Source of the DNA: WJMB01 sp964581465
GTDB taxonomy: Bacteria; RBG-13-66-14
Direction of reading: 5' to 3'
DNA length: 64,000 nt
Assembly: GCA_964581465.1 (NCBI GenBank)
Contig: CAZOOP010000015.1
Coordinates: 11,282-75,281, forward strand
Positions 62,455-64,000 of this stretch are shown here, piece by piece (the stretch's first letter is position 1; each line of letters opens with the position of its first letter). A program made the position numbers and the translations under genes. The notes under the pieces were generated by a model. That model made no database searches. It had not been told where the DNA came from and worked only from the letters and a program-made list of their open reading frames with translations.

Positions 62455-62782
62455 TTGGTTGTCTTGTATGGGGGCGTTTTTGCTATCAATGTCAGAATAG
62501 TGCGTTATGCAATCTACTTGATTCCAAAAGTATTTTAGCCCAGTCGTCAAGGGAAAGAAAAGAATCAAGATGAAATACAGCTATGCGCCGGCGTCTGGTA
62601 GTGCTTGGGGTCATGCCTCAGAGCATGCTAGGTGGGCGGAAGCCGTGTTCAGACGGCCTTTCCGCCGCCGCGCCGGATCGAGGTCCGATCCCACCCCTTG
62701 CCCCCTGTCAATCCAACGGTCGGTAGTTGAAGTATCCCTGGAATCATTTTGGAGCAGAGAATCGCATCATATCTGTATGTCA
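62455..62782. other. AT-rich gap before MITE copy 5
   Basis: 328 bp, no gene, palindrome or recognisable promoter. Composition falls towards the MITE. Confidence 0.45.
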
Positions 62783-62790
62783 TTAGGATA

Positions 62791-63146
62791 GGGATAATCA
62801 CCAGAAACTGAAGCAAGCATTAGCAATTGTTGAAAGACGCATTGAGACGAGGGGCTGGTAAACACCCGCAGCGTGTAATCAACCAGCGAAGCCGGACAAC
62901 GGCCTAAGCTGATAAAGCGAGCAATAGAGCGTCGTCAGCAGGTCACTTACTCACAGCCTGGTTGAAACCTGAATGGAACCAACAGCCTCAGGCTTCCGGT
63001 GGTACTCAAGGCAGGTCCAGGTGCATCGCCACCAGGCATTGGCACGACAATGCAGCGGGATGACAACGGCGGCGAGTGTGAACGATAAAGCAACCAATGA
63101 CAATCTATTAGCTGGATGAGTCGGTTCAGGTGCGAGTGATGATCTC
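62791..63146 (+). mobile_element. MITE copy 5 with perfect 8-bp target duplication
   Basis: 356 bp from gggataatcaccagaaactg to gagtgatgatctc. The 8-mer ttaggata is at 62783-62790 and again at 63147-63154, touching both ends. Internal blocks match copies 1 and 4 closely. No coding capacity. Confidence 0.93.
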
Positions 63147-63154
63147 TTAGGATA

Positions 63155-63813
63155 ATGGTAGATAGAGGGCAATCAGAAGCGCGCATCGTCCGTTTTGTTC
63201 GGGGCGGATAAGCAAGGTTGCTACTTGCTCGGGATGCCCCTTTGAATGTCTTGGCGCCCTTGATTCAACTGCTTGTCGCAGTAAACCGGGAATGTGGTTA
63301 TGGGTCATAACGCTCCTATTGACAGCCCATTACAAGTAGTGAGCGCTTGTGTGGTAAGCTGCAAGTCAAAGCGTTGTTTGAGATAAACTCGTATCAGCCG
63401 CTTATCGATAAAAAAAATGGATTATCACACGTAGCAAAACGAGCTTATAATGTTAGGAATCGCATACCCTGACCGGGCCTGATCATATTGTACTCAAATA
63501 ATAATCGAGGTAATGATCATCAAAAACCTGTCATTGGACGGGTAGTCGAAAGGTGGCGGCTAATACGGGTCTAGTCTTTAGCTAACCCAGATATCAGCGC
63601 ACTTGCCTATGCTCTGACAGCGGATTGCCACTGACTAGTAAGTGTAGTAATAACAAGTAATAAGGGTATGCCAAGTGAATGTTTTAACAAAAGCGAAGCA
63701 TATCCGGGCCTAGAATAACGCCTCGGCAAACCGCTCCCAAACAACCTGTTTTGGTCCGAACGCGTTCCATGAAGCCTAACTCAATTATCGGTCATTCTCA
63801 TTAAGAAAGGGCA
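63155..63813. other. Repeat-derived AT-rich island
   Basis: No gene seen. At 63753-63776, ttggtccgaacgcgttccat repeats the dispersed dyad motif (compare 12702). At 63478-63520, gcctgatcatattgta and taataatcgaggta echo 26140-26175. Confidence 0.5.
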
Positions 63814-64000
63814 TCATGTAACCTGATCGGACCAATTGAGCGGTGCATCCTGCAGGTAGTCGAGAGTGTTTTCGTCGTCGCGATGGCTGAATCTGAGCGG
63901 CCTTTCACGGATAAAGAGCCTGTCGTTGCGTATGAAGCCGCCGTTGTAGGCTTTTAGCATAGCCTCGGGAGCTCTCTGGGCCGTTGATAGGCACTTTGCC
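63814..64000 (-). pseudogene. IS1595-type transposase remnant, cut by the window edge
   Basis: On the reverse strand the C-terminus reads RPLRFSHRDDENTLDYL and NWSDQVT, nearly identical to the relic at 8003-8316. Upstream, in another frame, INGPESSRGYAK keeps the catalytic Glu that the other copy lost. A frame change lies between them, so this copy is also dead as far as can be seen. The N-terminal part would lie beyond the window. Confidence 0.7.

Noticed and set aside
1..64000. tRNA or rRNA genes
   Set aside because: No cloverleaf-like T-arm sequence (GGTTCRANNCC with pairing arms) or rRNA core was recognised on reading both strands; a tRNAscan run would settle it.

Overview
The window is GC-rich bacterial chromosome with compact genes, cut by AT-rich, gene-free islands full of decayed repeats. 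Gene content suggests an uncultured, probably anaerobic bacterium of a candidate phylum near the Fibrobacteres-Chlorobi-Bacteroidetes group. The pointers are two large secreted proteins ending in 'PNP' FlgD/type-IX-like C-terminal modules, many secreted beta-propellers and lipoproteins, and a MinD-ferredoxin/NifX/DUF5320 cluster typical of anaerobes. GTG and TTG starts are common. The lineage is an inference; no rRNA or tRNA gene was seen.

Layout: 0-4 kb has a small secreted coiled-coil protein, a DUF429 protein, prfA (RF1) and an AT-richer fic gene. 4-7.8 kb has a TPR-esterase and four paralogous secreted 'FYD-repeat' proteins, one with an in-frame UAG. 8-9 kb has an IS1595-type transposase remnant and a MITE. 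9-11.6 kb has lepB, an AT-hook-like protein and mgtE. 11.6-13.3 kb is a repeat island. 13.3-23 kb has a UPF0182 membrane protein, a secreted protein, mannose-1-phosphate guanylyltransferase, a lipoprotein, a TPR protein and a methyltransferase-like protein. 23-34.6 kb has a membrane protein, malic enzyme, a repeat island with an AT-rich lipoprotein gene, a secreted propeller with sorting domain, an acetate-transporter-family protein, a coupled zinc-ribbon/propeller pair and endonuclease IV. 34.9-42.6 kb has a hybrid sensor lacking an ATPase domain and the MinD/NifX cluster, which is split by a MITE island. 42.8-52.8 kb has a giant TPR protein, a VIT/VWA protein, an M28 peptidase with an inserted propeller and an alkaline phosphatase. 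53-64 kb has an ABC exporter, three TolB-like propeller proteins, sfsA, a DUF4388-like protein and a final repeat island.

The most unusual feature is a family of ten dispersed nested palindromes. Each has an inner stem with the core GGCACGTTTCTTGC/GCAAGAAACGTGCC, and seven of the ten have a clear separate outer stem and a total length of about 182-193 bp. Stem positions that differ between copies change on both arms together. They lie in tandem, convergent and divergent intergenic gaps, and two abut stop codons to the base. I do not recognise them as a described element.

A second family is a roughly 340-370 bp MITE with GGGATNATCAC ends. Two copies have perfect 8-bp target duplications. Together with IS1595-like transposase relics nearby, this suggests an IS1595-type element mobilised them. 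Most transcription units end in recognisable hairpin terminators.
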